Source: Dioscorea cayenensis subsp. rotundata (Eukaryota; Streptophyta; Magnoliopsida; Dioscoreales; Dioscoreaceae). From it: a DNA stretch of 64,000 nucleotides. Below are positions 11,001-23,159 of the stretch, in pieces. A model generated the notes under the pieces. That model searched no databases. It was given only the letters and a program-made list of their open reading frames with translations, and had not been told where the DNA came from. The stretch lies in assembly GCF_009730915.1 (NCBI RefSeq), contig NC_052489.1:1240001-1304000 (forward strand), in the 5' to 3' direction. Position numbers and translations under genes: made by a program. The first letter of the stretch is position 1; the number at the start of each line of letters is the position of its first letter.

Positions 11001-13314
11001 ATGCTTGCCATGTGACACTTTCTCAATATCAAATGAATCCTTGTCCTGCCTTTCCTTTTCTTCTAATATGCTTTCTTTCCGTTCTTGGTTGATGTCATTT
11101 TACTGTACATCTGATTGGCATACCATTGGTTCTGCTTTCTGGCAGGAATTATTGTTAGAAATACTCTTGTGACTTACGATCGTCAGAATCAGAAAATTGG
11201 GTTTTGGAAAACTAATTGTTCTCAACTATGGGAGGGGCTGCAAAGTCATGGTGCTCCTTTACCTGCTCCTTTACCTGCTCCTTCAGTTTCTGATAATCAT
11301 ACATCAAATGGTGGACTTTCACCAGGACCATCTCCTAGTGGACTGCAATATTATACTTTACCAGGTCATCATTTGCACTTCTGCAAACAAATTTTGCTCA
11401 TCCTCTAAAAGCTTTTGTTCGAAGCAATTGAGGACCATCTTGTCACATGTCAAGTTTGTGCACATCTGCAGTTATATTTCTTTCGTATTCATCACTATTG
11501 AAATCATGCCTAAATAAATGTAAAAATAAATTATCTGAGTATATGTCCTCATGCCTCATTCATGCTGGGTAATATTTTTTATAATGATGAATGTGATGCA
11601 TTAGTTAGTAAATTATAATTTAAACAATGTTGTGATAATCATGCCCTAAAAAGTGGTATTATGTGAAAGAAGGTTGGCATTGTTGTCTTATTAGAACATC
11701 TGAAGATATTTCTTCTTTTAATGTTTGGGTTGTATGGTACTTACTAGCTATATATATGTATTGCTATAAGTCACTTTTTTTTCTGTCTCTATATAAAAGC
11801 ATTACTATAATCCGCTTTATTATAGTGGTCCACTTCTTTCCATGTATGTCTAATCTGAGTTTCTGTCACTCTTCTGTCTTCCCAGGTCAATTCCAAGTTG
11901 GACGAATAACCTTTGATATGTCATTGAATGTTTCATATTTAGACTTGGTGCCTCACATCAAGCAACTAACAGAACTTATTGGACATGAGCTGGAAGTTGA
12001 TGTGCATCAGGTAAATTTAGATATTCCCAGACTTAGAACAAACTTTTTCTGGTTCTTGTATGTATCTGGACCTCAAGCTTTCTGCTTCCTGAAAGAAAAG
12101 CTGATCAGGACTCAAGGATTCTTCATCCTTTTATTCTTCCAAGTTATATTTTGAATGTGTTTGTCTGTTTCCTAGTAATCTTGGTTGCTTTGATGCTAAG
12201 TTACAGTTTTCTCTAGTTGTTGATATTTTAATATTAAATTTTCACAGGTCCATTTAGTGAATTTTACGAGCAAGGGTAACACTACTTGGCTCAAATGGGG
12301 TATTTTTCCAGAAGGTTCTGCAGATATCTTCTCTAACACTACAGCTCTGGTAACTTCATCAATCTCAGGCTGATGCAACTGTCAGCTCTTTTGCAAATAA
12401 ATCAACCTTTAATATCAAAGTTTTAATCCTTATAATTTATATACAGGGAATAATATCTCGCCTTGAAGGCCATTTTCGTCTTCCTGTAAATTATGGAACT
12501 TATCAGTTGGGTGACTGGAAAGTGGAACCTCCATTGAGAAGGTATTGACTCTTTAGTATGAGTGCTCTCATTAATTGGAAATTTTAGCTACTGTTTCTTT
12601 AATAGATGTGCTGTGAAATTCAAAGGATAAGTATTACCCAATTTTGCAACAAAAGGAGAACTGGTTTTCTCTATTAATGGTTTTTTACCTAACTATGTTC
12701 TCCTTGGTTGTACATAGACAAGATTCTGTAGTTGTGGACGCTTTACCATGATTACATGCTCTTTTTTATTTAATGGAATGTGATCACTTCACCTTCCACA
12801 CTATTATGTACATCATCCATGATCAAAACACCAAATTTGCTACCCAGTGTTTTTGTAGTTTTCCTTGTTTTACTGTTTTCATCGAACATCTTGTTCCAAC
12901 ATACCGTTTTTGTATATCAAGGGGATGAATTCTTCATTCTCTCACATGTCATGATGCTGTCAAATGTGAAATGCATCCATAGAGAGATCAATAGTGTAGA
13001 ACCCATAAGAATGAATTGCATCAAATTTGAAAAATGATACCCTTATGAATGAATACTGTTAAGTTGTTGTAGCTATGCCGATTATTTGAATGATTTGAGA
13101 TTCACAACCTAATAGTACCATATGATGTTATCTTATGTGCAGGACTTGGTTGCAGCAACATTTATGGGCAGTGATTTTGGGGATTTCAGCGGTTGTGTTG
13201 CTTGGTTTTGCAACTCTTCTAGTATGGTACTTCTGGAGACACAAAACCGGTGCCATGACGCCATACAGGCCATTAGGTGCTCCAGTTCCAGAACAAGAAC
13301 TCCAGCCTTTGTAA
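8070..13314 (+). CDS. Membrane-anchored pepsin-type aspartic protease (A1 family)
   Basis: This is a secretory-pathway aspartyl protease of the plant A1 group that resembles Arabidopsis At3g50050/At5g43100. Twelve exons fit with matching phases: 8070-8320, 8405-8525, 9222-9649, 9753-9909, 10443-10525, 10621-10717, 10832-10904, 11146-11364, 11886-12010, 12248-12349, 12447-12541 and 13143-13314, giving 640 residues. A signal peptide covers residues 1-25 (ALHRAFSAVVALLLLAS). The two catalytic sites are VDSGSTV (Asp about 104) and LDSGTTY (Asp about 300). Other family marks are GYYTTKLWIGTPPQKFALIV, ERQYAEMSSSSGVLG, FGCENVETGDLFSQHADGI and FSLCYGGMDIGGGAM. After the protease domain comes a Pro/Ser-rich stretch (APLPAPLPAPSVS), then a second lumenal region, then a membrane helix at about 592-615 and a short cytosolic tail ending EQELQPL. 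All exons look intact. Substrate is unknown. Confidence 0.95.
9937..10290. repeat. Recent ~172-bp tandem duplication in intron 4 of the aspartic protease gene
   Basis: Two head-to-tail copies start at about 9940 and 10112. Both contain GTATTTGGCCAACATGTTCT, GTGAGTGTGTGTGTCTAAG, GTTCCAGTTTTATGTTTTCT and AATTAGTGGCAACTTTTCAAA, and differ at only a few bases plus homopolymer length. The duplication does not touch the splice borders at 9910 and 10442. Confidence 0.85.
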
Positions 13315-14461
13315 ATCAAGAACATTAACCCAGTAAAGACATAAGATATAGCAATGCTCCTTAACGGCAGCAGCATCTAAACATTCTCTTGCATGATCTT
13401 TGATGAAGCATGTTTATCATATAAAAGATTTCATCATACAGAGCACACAATAGATCAGATGTTGCACAACAATGGAAAACATGTTGTTATGGAAGTTGTA
13501 AGGTTTAAGAGTGGTCTTTTATAGTGACATTTGCAAAACCTTTTTGTTCTAGATCACTTATGTATGTTGTTTAACTTTAGTATTTCAACAAAAAAATTCA
13601 GTATAGGAGATCTTATTGTAATATCATTTGCTGCATTTTGTGTTTATGTGACAATGATTACTGCAGGGAATATCTCTTTCTCTGTGTGTGTGGGAAAGTT
13701 TGTTGTTTTATTACTATCTGATTTTTGAGTGAGTAGTTGGTGTCTTTTGAAAGAAATGTGGAGTGGTCAATGTTTTATCTAGTAAAACATTGAAGGGGTG
13801 GTTGAGTGGTTGATGTTTTTATAGCAAAACTTTGATGCACTTTCTTGCAATGTATTTGGTAATTTGAATCTATGGTTTCATTGGTGGTATTTTTTTTTTA
13901 AATCCAAAAATAAAATGAACGTAGGGTCCATTCATTTATTTGCATTTTTAGGGGTATAAATGCAAATTTACGGAAATTAACAAAGCCTTCTTCCGATCAC
14001 CTTTTGAAATAATTTACAAAATTTATATTTCTGTTATAAAAACTATAAATATGGTGTGCAAGGCTCCATTATTTAATTTTGAAAAAAATTTTAAAAACTC
14101 ACCGTGGAAAAAGAAAAGCTAAAATGGTTGCTCATTTCATGATAGTTTTACAAAGCAGATCCATTGGTTTATTTTAAATAGCTTTTATCCCAAAATAAAT
14201 AAATTTTGGGGAAAAAAAACAATAAAGATAAAGGAGAGAGAATAAGACCGAATAAAAAAATAAAAAGAAAAAAGAAAACCCATAAAACCAAGAAGTGAAC
14301 AAACAACATTATTTATTTATTTATTTATTTATTTATCACACCATTAAACAAAACCAATAAACTTGAAACAAAAATTACGAAAGGACACACAAAGATGCAT
14401 TCCATCCCAAGACTAAAGTCTTTCAAGTAGATCAAGTAGTAAAATCCATCTTTAATTAAAA
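13315..14461. other. Intergenic spacer between convergent genes
   Basis: This contains the 3'UTR of the aspartic protease gene on the left and of the GASA gene on the right, which face each other. It is AT-rich, with a TTTA run at about 14310-14335. No gene is recognised. Confidence 0.5.
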
Positions 14462-14815
14462 TTAAGGGCACTTTGGTTTCTTCTTCTTATCCTTAGTGAC
14501 CTTATCCCTGTAACAAGGGCACTCATCCTTGTTGCCATAAGTCCCAGAAGGCACACACTTGCAATCCTCACAGCAAACTCCACAGTTAAATAAACACCTA
14601 TCATGAACACTTGCCTTGGAACACCTCACCTTACACTTTGAGTCACAAAATGCTACAAAAACAATACCACATATAACTCTAATTAAACCATTAATTAACA
14701 CATACTTCAAACTTCAAAAAGAGTGTTAATTACCTGAGCCTGCCATTGTTGTTTGAAAGTAAGAGACAGTGAGGAGAAGAAAGATGAGAGTAAAGGTGGC
14801 AGTGATGACCTTCAT
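14462..14815 (-). CDS. GASA/snakin cysteine-rich secreted peptide
   Basis: This is a gibberellin-regulated GASA/snakin family peptide, secreted to the apoplast; members act in growth regulation and antimicrobial defence. Two exons on the minus strand, 14815-14734 and 14652-14462, join in phase to give 90 residues. Residues 1-26 are a signal peptide ([20 protein letters not shown]). The mature part contains the 12-cysteine GASA domain: [47 protein letters not shown] and the terminal KPKCP. All 12 cysteines are present and the KCP ending is canonical. The intron sits just after the signal peptide, as is common in the family. A TATA box lies upstream at 14927-14939, and a GAA/TTC repeat at 14877-14900 falls in the leader. 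The gene looks intact. Confidence 0.95.
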
Positions 14816-14926
14816 ATTATAGATATAAAAATACAGACAATGGTGAACCAAGTAAGTACAGTGTTTAGGGTTAATAAGAAGAAGAAGAAGAAGAAGAAGA
14901 TGGGTGTGATGGGATGTTATGTTATG

Positions 14927-14939
14927 GTATTTATATAGA
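14927..14939 (-). promoter_or_regulatory. TATA box of the GASA gene
   Basis: The minus strand reads CTATATAAATACC, about 110 bp upstream of the ATG. This fits a core promoter with a leader of roughly 80 bases that contains the pyrimidine-rich TTC repeat (14877-14900). Confidence 0.6.
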
Positions 14940-15415
14940 GAAGAAAGGGTTTGGTGAGGAAAAAGGTGTAAATGAGCTGGCAAGCAAGAGGAGCAAGTGT
15001 AAGACAGTTGGAAGGGAACCTAGGGTTTAGTGTTTCACTGAAAAGTATGCATGGCAACTTAAACAAATTATTCCTAAAATTGTTAAAATTAAATTAATTA
15101 TGCTTTAATTATTTATTTTAAAATAAATAAATACCTACGTTGTACTCAGCTAATTAATTTTATTGGCTGTTGATTTTGTCTTTTTTTTTTAAAAAAAAAA
15201 GAAAAGCTTTTTCTCTACCTCCAAGGCATCTCGGTTGGTGGCAGTGTGTTTAATTTAAGTCTCTGTTTTTGTACTCCCTGTAATTTTCAGTTTTACTTAA
15301 TTTATACGGATTAAAAAATATTGATTAAAGTTAATTGATTATCAATATTTTATATAAAGATTTATTACTTTTTTTTTTTTAAACTACCCCTATTTAAACT
15401 CCCACTAAGGAACTA

Positions 15416-15733
15416 CTCCCTCGATTCTTTTTTATGTCATAAACTCATGTTCCTTTTTACTCTCTTTGTAATTTTTTATCTGCGTGAATAACCGAATCTC
15501 AAATACAAAAAAAAATAGTTATTTCACATAATTTAATAAAAAATTAGTTATTTTTTCAAAATTACTCCTAATTTATATATTTTCATGTTTTTCTCTCATA
15601 TTAAATTTCAAGAACAGAATTAAATAGAGTGTTATGGTAACTTTAAAAAAATAATAATAAATGCTTATTAATGTAAAAAAATAACAGATAAAAAAGAACA
15701 TGGTTTATGACAAATAAATAGGAACGGAGGGAG
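15416..15733. mobile_element. Stowaway-like MITE (318 bp), copy 1
   Basis: The left end is CTCCCTCGATTCTTTTTTAT and the right end, reversed, is CTCCCTCCGTTCCTATTTAT. TA dinucleotides flank both sides (15414-15415 and 15734-15735). CTCCCTCCGTTC ends with a TA target are typical of Tc1/mariner Stowaway MITEs. There is no coding capacity. It appears to contain an inner element with CTCTCTTTGTA-type ends, homologous to copy 2. Confidence 0.7.
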
Positions 15734-15735
15734 TA

Positions 15736-15967
15736 TCTGTCATTTTTTTAACATCAATAATCATTTATTATTTTTTTTCCAATGTTACTCTAACACTCTA
15801 TTCAATTCTGTTCTTGAAATTTAAAATGAGAGAAGAATGTGAATATATAAATTAGGGGTAATTTTATAAAGATAATTAACTTTTTATTAAATTATGTGAA
15901 ATAACCAACTTTTTTTAGTACGTGAAATTCGGTTATTCACGACAGATAAAAAAAAGAACGGAGAGAG
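15736..15967. mobile_element. Related Stowaway-like MITE, copy 2, in inverted orientation
   Basis: The reverse complement begins CTCTCTCCGTTCTTTTTTTT and continues through GTGAATAACCGAATTTCA, TTATTTCACATAATTTAATA and ATTTCAAGAACAGAATTGAA. All of these match the left half of copy 1 in opposite orientation. TA follows at 15968-15969. The two copies abut, so together they form a long imperfect inverted repeat of about 550 bp. Confidence 0.6.
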
Positions 15968-15969
15968 TA

Positions 15970-17555
15970 CATAATTTAATACTTAGTTGATTGTGATTTA
16001 TTAAAAATTATACATGTATATTAAATTAAAAGATAAATTTAGAAAAATTTATTAAATATTGTACAAAATTTCTAATGTGACAAATAAAAAAAAAAACTTC
16101 AAAAAGTGACAACTAAAAAAACGAAGAGAGTTGTTGGGTAGAGGATTCATATTTATGATTTCACTGTTTATATATTTGGTTTTTGGTGCATGGATGAGAA
16201 TAAGTAGGGGGAGGATGGATGATATAATTAAAAAAATCTTATGCATATTTGTGGCAGATGATTTATTTATATTTGTTTTTTAAAAAATTCCTTTATCTTA
16301 ATTACGTAGTTTTATTTATTTAAAATAATAATAATAATAATGATATATTCAAAAAATAATATTATATATGATGGCCAATTTTTTTTTTATTTTAATTAAA
16401 TAAATATTAATGTGTCTATATTGTTTCAATTTTATTGATCTTCTCTTTACCAAACTTTCATGATAGTATCATTGAAGGTTCAGAAAAGACATCCAACCAT
16501 TTTTTACCTTAAATATTTTTTTATAATTAATTATTAATCATATATTTTGAAATTTTAAAAAATATTAATTATCTATTTATTAATTTTCTTTTAATAATTA
16601 TTAATATCATTAGCCAAAGTGTATCTAAATGATAATCAAATATATAATTATAAAAAAATAAATTAATTGATCTTAAATAAAAAAAATTAACCAAATATGA
16701 AAAGCAGCATTGCTAAAAGTAAAAACAATTTTTACCAGTTACAAAAATTTAAATATTTAATGATTATTATAAATTCAAAATGTTAATGAGATATCATCAT
16801 ATCTTTCAAATTATTTAGAAAATCTAAGATAATTTCTTTTTTTAATCCATATAATAATACTATATATTATTTTATTACTCCAATTTAAGGAGGTTTTGAC
16901 AAAATTCTTAATTCCTATATCCAATATTTAGAAATAATTCAAATATTAAATGTTATTATAAATTTTAAATAATAATAAGATATTATTAGTTTTTTAATGG
17001 ATAATGAGATTTTATGGGATCTACAAATTAAAAAATTGTTATTTTAAGATTACAAGGATAACAACCTATATATATATATATATATATATATATTTTTTGT
17101 TTCATGATCATCTTCATCATCAAAATTCATTTAAGTAAAAAAAAAAAAAAATCTAATAAACGAATTTTTTCAACATCATCCTTTACTGTCTCACCACATT
17201 AATATTAACTACAGTTGGTGAGATCGTGAAGGATGCTGCTGAAAAATTTGTATTGCACATAATCCATTTTAATTTTTCTAAACATATTTCTACATGAAGA
17301 TTTTGAAGCTAAATTAGTGTTGCATGAGATGCGGTAAGAATCGTTAGATACTCCATTTAAGTTTTACAAAACAAATGCATATTAATTTACACCCTAATTT
17401 TCTTTTATATCCAACTCAGTATAATCAGTATAATATATATATACATATTATTAGAAATATTTCAAATATTTAAATATTATTATAAGTTTCAAACAATAAA
17501 GAGATTTTATATAAGAGGATTTTAAAAATATTTATTAATTACTTTTTTTTGCTTA
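15970..17555. other. AT-rich gene-free DNA
   Basis: No gene or recognisable element is seen. Short TA runs are present (for example 17071-17093). The ORFs here are short and look random. Confidence 0.5.
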
Positions 17556-18209
17556 GGGCCTGTTTGGTTGCAAAAAAAAAAAAAAAATATGGTATAATTT
17601 TATTACGTAGGAAGTGCAAGTGATTATTACAGAAATTGTTGCATACTTTATTCTTACAGAATGAGTGTTTGGTTCACAAAATAAAAAAAAATTACGGAGA
17701 CTGGGCGATTGACTACCAGACTGCCGGTAGACTGGTGGCCGGTCGCCGGAGGTTGGCCAAACCACCGGTGGACCACGGGCTGATGGTCGGACCACCAGTG
17801 ACCGGTCGTCGGAGGCCAACCGGTAGGCCATCGGACTGCTGGTGGACCGGTGGCCGGCCACTGAAGGTCTGCCAGACCACCTGTGGACAGCCAGTGTGTC
17901 ACCAGAAACCGGCCGGACTAGTGGCCGGTCGCCAGATGCTGGTCGGACCGCCGGTGCCCAGTCACTGGAGGCTGGTCTCCTGAGGTTGGCCGGACCGTTG
18001 GTGGACCGATGGTTGGTGGCTTGATCAGAAGGAAGAGACTTTTTACAATGAGAAAATATTCCACTCTTTGTGGAATATTTTTTTATGCCATAATTTTATA
18101 TTTTAAAATAAGTACACAAACAGCCAATATCGCATAATTTTTAGAAAAATGTTAAATTATGTCATATTGTACGGATTATGTCATAATTTCTGGGTATCCA
18201 AACGGGCCC
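17556..18209. mobile_element. Tourist-like MITE (654 bp) carrying a GC-rich minisatellite
   Basis: The left end is GGGCCTGTTTGGTTGC and the right end, reversed, is GGGCCCGTTTGGATACC, a PIF/Harbinger-type inverted terminal repeat. TTA flanks both sides (17553-17555 and 18210-18212). The arms are AT-rich (ATAATTTTATTACG; CATAATTTTATATT). The middle, about 17697-18030, is a GC-rich tandem repeat unlike anything around it. No transposase is present. Confidence 0.75.
17697..18030. repeat. GC-rich degenerate minisatellite inside the MITE
   Basis: About 330 bp made of variants of GGCCGGTCGCCGGAGGTTGG, GGACCACCGGTGGACC and GACTGGTGGCCGG, with no stop-codon pressure in several frames. Units are roughly 38-50 bp and imperfect. 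The sequence is rich in the palindromes CCGGTGG/CCACCGG and ACCGGT, so single strands could fold strongly. Confidence 0.75.
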
Positions 18210-19085
18210 TTAATTGTTAATTAATTAGTAATTAAATATTTTTATACCCAAAATAATAATTTTACAATCTCATTCCAATCAAACCGCGGGTCTTTCCACA
18301 CTGCCATCATCATCTCGTAATTTTACAAAATCAAACTAAAGTAATTGATCAAACTTAAAAATTAAACAAATATGAAAAAAAAACATTACATACAATAATG
18401 GAAACTTTTTTCAAGAAAACTTCTTTATTTGCATAAAATTCTTGTTTTATGCAAATAGTTATGTGAAGTTTTATAATTGAACTATCAAATTTTTTTTAAT
18501 TAAGAATAATAAAACTATACATAAAACTATTGTGTTATTATATATCAAGATAACGAAAGAAAGCAAAAACTTATATTAGAAGCTTACAATAATAAATTAT
18601 TTTTCAAATTAAATGATTCAGTAATTTGGAAAAAAAAAATCCAAAATTCTATAAAATTTTATTTGAATTTATATATTGATAACAATCTTAGTGATATTGA
18701 GGAAGAATCAAGTATAAGATTGAGAACATAGATATAATAAAATACTATTGCTCCTAAAGTTTAAGATTAATTGATCAATATTCTTTCAAGCGATACCACT
18801 TGCAATGTCATTGCTTTATGTTTTTTTATGTATTGCATGACTTGGATCAATATTTAAAATTAAATTAAAAATAGGGAGAATTTATATTCAATGGCACCAT
18901 AAAAAAACATGGACCAATTGATCCTAAACATTAGGGAAATGGGCTGTATAGAGATGAAGAGGGTAAAAATATGGTCTGTGTCAATCTTTGACCAAGTTTG
19001 GTAAGGAGATAATCAAGAGAATTGAAAGATTTAATTTATCTTTATTATACTGTGGATATTTATGAATGTCAACAGATGGCTTATT

Positions 19086-19132
<47 letters not shown>

Positions 19133-19496
19133 AAATTTTAAATTAAAAAAATTATTTATATCAATTATAATATATTAAGATTAATGGGAATATATCAGGT
19201 GAAAATAGTAAATTTCCTAATTTAATATATGCTAATGATTCATGAAAGGAGAAAAAAATAAAAATAAAAATAAAAATCGAGAGTATGTAAGAGTGAAATG
19301 AGTGAGTTTCCCTATGTATAATAATAATACTAATAATAATAACAATAATAATAATAATTAGAATGAGTTGTTAGGGCATTATAAAACGCGGACTGTGAAT
19401 CAGTGAATCCAGAGATGGAAAAGAAGAGGAAGCTACCTATGCGCATGCTTTTATTATGTCTTTATCTTCATTTCATATTTAAAATGTAACACTTTA

Positions 19497-19531
<35 letters not shown>

Positions 19532-19854
19532 TTGCACTTTCCTGTACCATTCATGAAGGAATCCTTCCTAAACCCTACCTAGAAACTTCATCACTAAAAA
19601 TATTTTAATATATATATATTTTTTAAAATTTAGTATAGTTATACTCCATTGAATGAAAGAAATGTTACATTAATTTTTCTTTTTAAGTTAGCCTTAAAGA
19701 TTTTATTTTATTTATATTTATTTATTTATTTATTTTTTATACTAGGTGACAAACACTCCTATTTATGATTTAAGTTAGGATCAGGTACAGATGTGGAGCG
19801 CACTAGCAAGCTTAACAATACCTTGTCCTCGCCTTGTATAGGTTTCGATCTAGA

Positions 19855-19980
19855 GGCCAAGTAACTGTTGTTAGGCCAAGTAACTTTACACAAGGGACCT
19901 GTTATCAATAGGCCAAGTAACTGAAATGATAACTTTACACAAGGGACCTGTTATCAATAGGCCAAGTAACTGTTGTTAGG
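19855..19980. repeat. Short tandem repeat (~47-58 bp unit)
   Basis: The block AGGCCAAGTAACT occurs four times. The longer block AACTTTACACAAGGGACCTG with TTATCAAT occurs twice in direct order, and TGTTGTTAGGC closes both ends. It is a simple local duplication with no coding potential. Confidence 0.75.
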
Positions 19981-20044
19981 CTTAAAGTGATAAATAGATC
20001 ACTAACCACAAAATATTTAATTTCCAATAATAAACTCTATATAG

Positions 20045-20222
20045 TAACATAAAACATAAATCTATAGACATCCATTATTAGCCGTTGGATCTCAATCCGA
20101 AGGCCAATATTGATGAACAATAATTAACAAAGCACGATAATTACTATTTGCAACTGTTCATCAATGTCGATTGTTGGATTGTGATCCAATGACTGATAAT
20201 TAGATGTCTATAGATTTTTTAT
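20045..20222. mobile_element. Foldback MITE-like inverted repeat (~170 bp)
   Basis: Two arms of about 65 bp are imperfect inverted copies: AATCTATAGACATCCATTAT with GCCGTTGGAT and GATGAACA on the left, and TGTTCATCAATG with ATCCAATGAC and TAGATGTCTATAGATT on the right. A short AT-rich loop separates them. The outer ends AATCTATAGACATC are perfectly inverted. The transposon family is not identified. Confidence 0.6.
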
Positions 20223-20251
20223 TTATGGACGGTCATAAAAAACGTTTTGTC

Positions 20252-20282
<31 letters not shown>

Positions 20283-20681
20283 GCCCGTTCATGTACATTA
20301 TTAACAATGACTTATTTGAATTCAATATGGATATATATTATTCAGCAAAAATATTTGGATTTTATTTTTAAAAAATTATAAATAGTTACACACAATTTTT
20401 TAAGATAACAATGGATAACACATGATGAATATTTGATCTTTTTTTTTCTTTTTTTTTTAATGAAATATGTTGAAACATGCCTTATGTGCTCAGGACTCTT
20501 GTACTTAATTTAGCATGGCAAACTCACATGGCAGCCATGCATACTCAAGTGTGTGTGCTTGTTCTTCTCTTTGTTTTCAATAATAAATAAATAAAACATA
20601 TATAAATAAATATATCTTTCTATTTGTTTGTTTGCATTGACCTCACATGACATGTTGGAGTTGTTTAAGTGATTAAGTTTT

Positions 20682-20713
<32 letters not shown>

Positions 20714-20882
20714 CTAGTAACAAGTTGAAAGTTCACTGTTTAAAAACTAAGTTTGAAGAGTATAAAAAATGAAGCAACATAACATGAAATTTATAATAAA
20801 AGCTCCTTTTGAAATGTCTAGTCTTTAAAAGTTTACTTGCTAATTAAGAAACTCTATTCCCCCAAAAAATAAAAAATAAAAA

Positions 20883-20884
<2 letters not shown>

Positions 20885-20933
<49 letters not shown>

Positions 20934-20961
20934 TAACAATAATAATAATAATAATAATAAT
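20885..20961. repeat. (AAT)n microsatellite
   Basis: About 25 ATA/AAT units run here with two AAC interruptions. The sequence simply shows a trinucleotide repeat. Confidence 0.9.
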
Positions 20962-21551
20962 GAAGGTCTAAATTCTCTTGTCCCTTAAATCAAACCCAAA
21001 ATTATCATAAATAACATGAAATTTCAAAACTATATAACTGCAATTATACACGAGTCAAATTTAAAAAATAAAAATAAAAATTATAAATTAAGTTTAGTTG
21101 CTAATGAAGAGTCTTTTAATCTATTTTATTAATTAATGTCTTCATAATTATGTGCCTCTGCCATCAAACTGTTTCCAAATTTAATCACATTACAACAAAG
21201 ATTCTTTCAATGCCAACTTGTAGTCCATTAATGCTCTGGGTAACATGTCCATTAGTTTTATATATATATATATATATTAATGAATTTTTTCATTAGAGAC
21301 TTGAAATTGGCCCAAACTCTACTAGGCGCAAACTCTACTAGGCCCAACTTGACATCCCAAACTCAGCCCATTTACCTATATTTTTCTCTTTTTATTTTTT
21401 AATCAAAATTTCATAAATTTATTTTATTATCCAATGTGCTAAAGTATTTTGAATAATTTATACATTTTTGTTTTCTATTTATTTATGCAATTCTCATACA
21501 TTTATCAATTTTATCATATTATAAATCAGTCTAATTTATCAATACTGTGCA

Positions 21552-21582
<31 letters not shown>

Positions 21583-22316
21583 AATAATAAAATAAATAAA
21601 TAGATAAGCATATAGCTAAATTTGAAATACAATGATTGTTTTGAAAATAAATAGCCGGCAACCTAATGATCTATTAGCACCTAGTTCTTAATGTGAGGTG
21701 CTCGTGTCTTATTAAAAAAATGAATTTGAATATCAGCTTGCATAAAATGAAAGTATTGCATAAAGTGAAAATATGAATATGTTGAGGTTTTATTTTACAT
21801 TTGTGCTCACTGTTTACATTCCATTAAAAAAAATTACTAATTAAAGTTGTTTACACATCAAAATCTTTTATGATACAAGTCTCTTCATCATTCATCCAAC
21901 ACTATAATTTCATTCATTTCATCAAGTTTTTCATCAATTATAAATATCCAAAATATTATATATATATATAAATATATTGTTGTTGATTAGTTGATAGTAC
22001 CCAATCCCAATGGCATGGGGCACACAATAAAGACCAAAATCACAGCATTGAATTGAAATGGGGCTCACATTATGTACTCGAACCGTGTAGGACAAGGTGA
22101 GCCAATATTACGGACCCAAACCCATTTGACTTGGTCCCACCCTTTATTATTTAATTCACGTGGGATGGACTACCCACACGTGCATGTCTATTATAGCACA
22201 CATAATGCTATATCATATTTTTTAGTGAAAAAAAAATAAAAAGAGAGGCAACAACTTCTTCATCTATGGCCACCGGATTCTCTGTATATGATGTTCGTGT
22301 TTCATTAAGAAGACAT

Positions 22317-22706
22317 ATTCAAACTTCAATTCATTTGAGATAAGAGGATAAATACGTTTAAGTAGTAATTCTGCTTACATATCTTTAATATAGCTTGTTC
22401 ATATTTATTAAAAAAGTGAAATATATTTAATAACTCAAAGGTTATATATATATGTGTATATATATACGTTATTTGTGAATGTCCGTAGATACATTGTTTA
22501 CTAGTGATGTTTATTCAAACTTCAATTCACTTGAAGTAAGAGCATAAATGCGTTTAAGTAGTAATTCTGCTTACATATATCTAATATAGCTTGTTCATAT
22601 TTATTAAAAAAATGAGATATATTTAATAACTCAAAGCTTATATATATATATATACACACACGTTATTTGCTAACGTCCGTAAATACATTGTTTGCTAGTG
22701 ATGTTT
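22317..22706. repeat. Two-copy tandem duplication (~195-bp unit)
   Basis: Copies occupy 22317-22512 and 22513-22706. Both run from ATTCAAACTTCAATTCA through GTTTAAGTAGTAATTCTGCT and ATAGCTTGTTCATATTTATT to ACATTGTTT.CTAGTGATGTTT. They are roughly 90% alike and differ mainly in TA-run length. No coding frame is present. Confidence 0.85.
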
Positions 22707-23159
22707 ACTGACAACCATTGAATAATTATCTAATAGTTATTATTTATACAGATTATGTACAAAGTTATAGTATATAATCATTGTTCGACATTGTTTAACA
22801 CTGTGCATAATTAATGGATTTGGTTAATATTCAATGCAAATCCAATAACTACTAGACATCTTTAGACGATTAGTTCCTTTGTGTACATATATATTAAATA
22901 ATTTTAAAACTCAAATTAAATTTGAAGTAATACAAAATAAGAAGAATATTTTTGGCCCCATATCTCCCTACAAATAAACATTCAAAGGAAAAAAAAATAT
23001 CATATCCTACGCATTCAATATCTTCCATTCTGCTTCAATATTTATTTATTTTTATTCAATCGACAACTCAAACTTTCCGATTTTACTATTTATCTATTTT
23101 TTTACTTATTACTAAATATAATTTCGCATTTAATTATTCCAATAAAAACGAGGTATTTT

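Noticed and set aside
17553-17983. Three overlapping ORFs of 82-115 codons on both strands, rich in Arg, Gly and Pro
   Set aside because: They arise because the GC-rich minisatellite lacks stop codons in several frames. No protein similarity or start context supports them.
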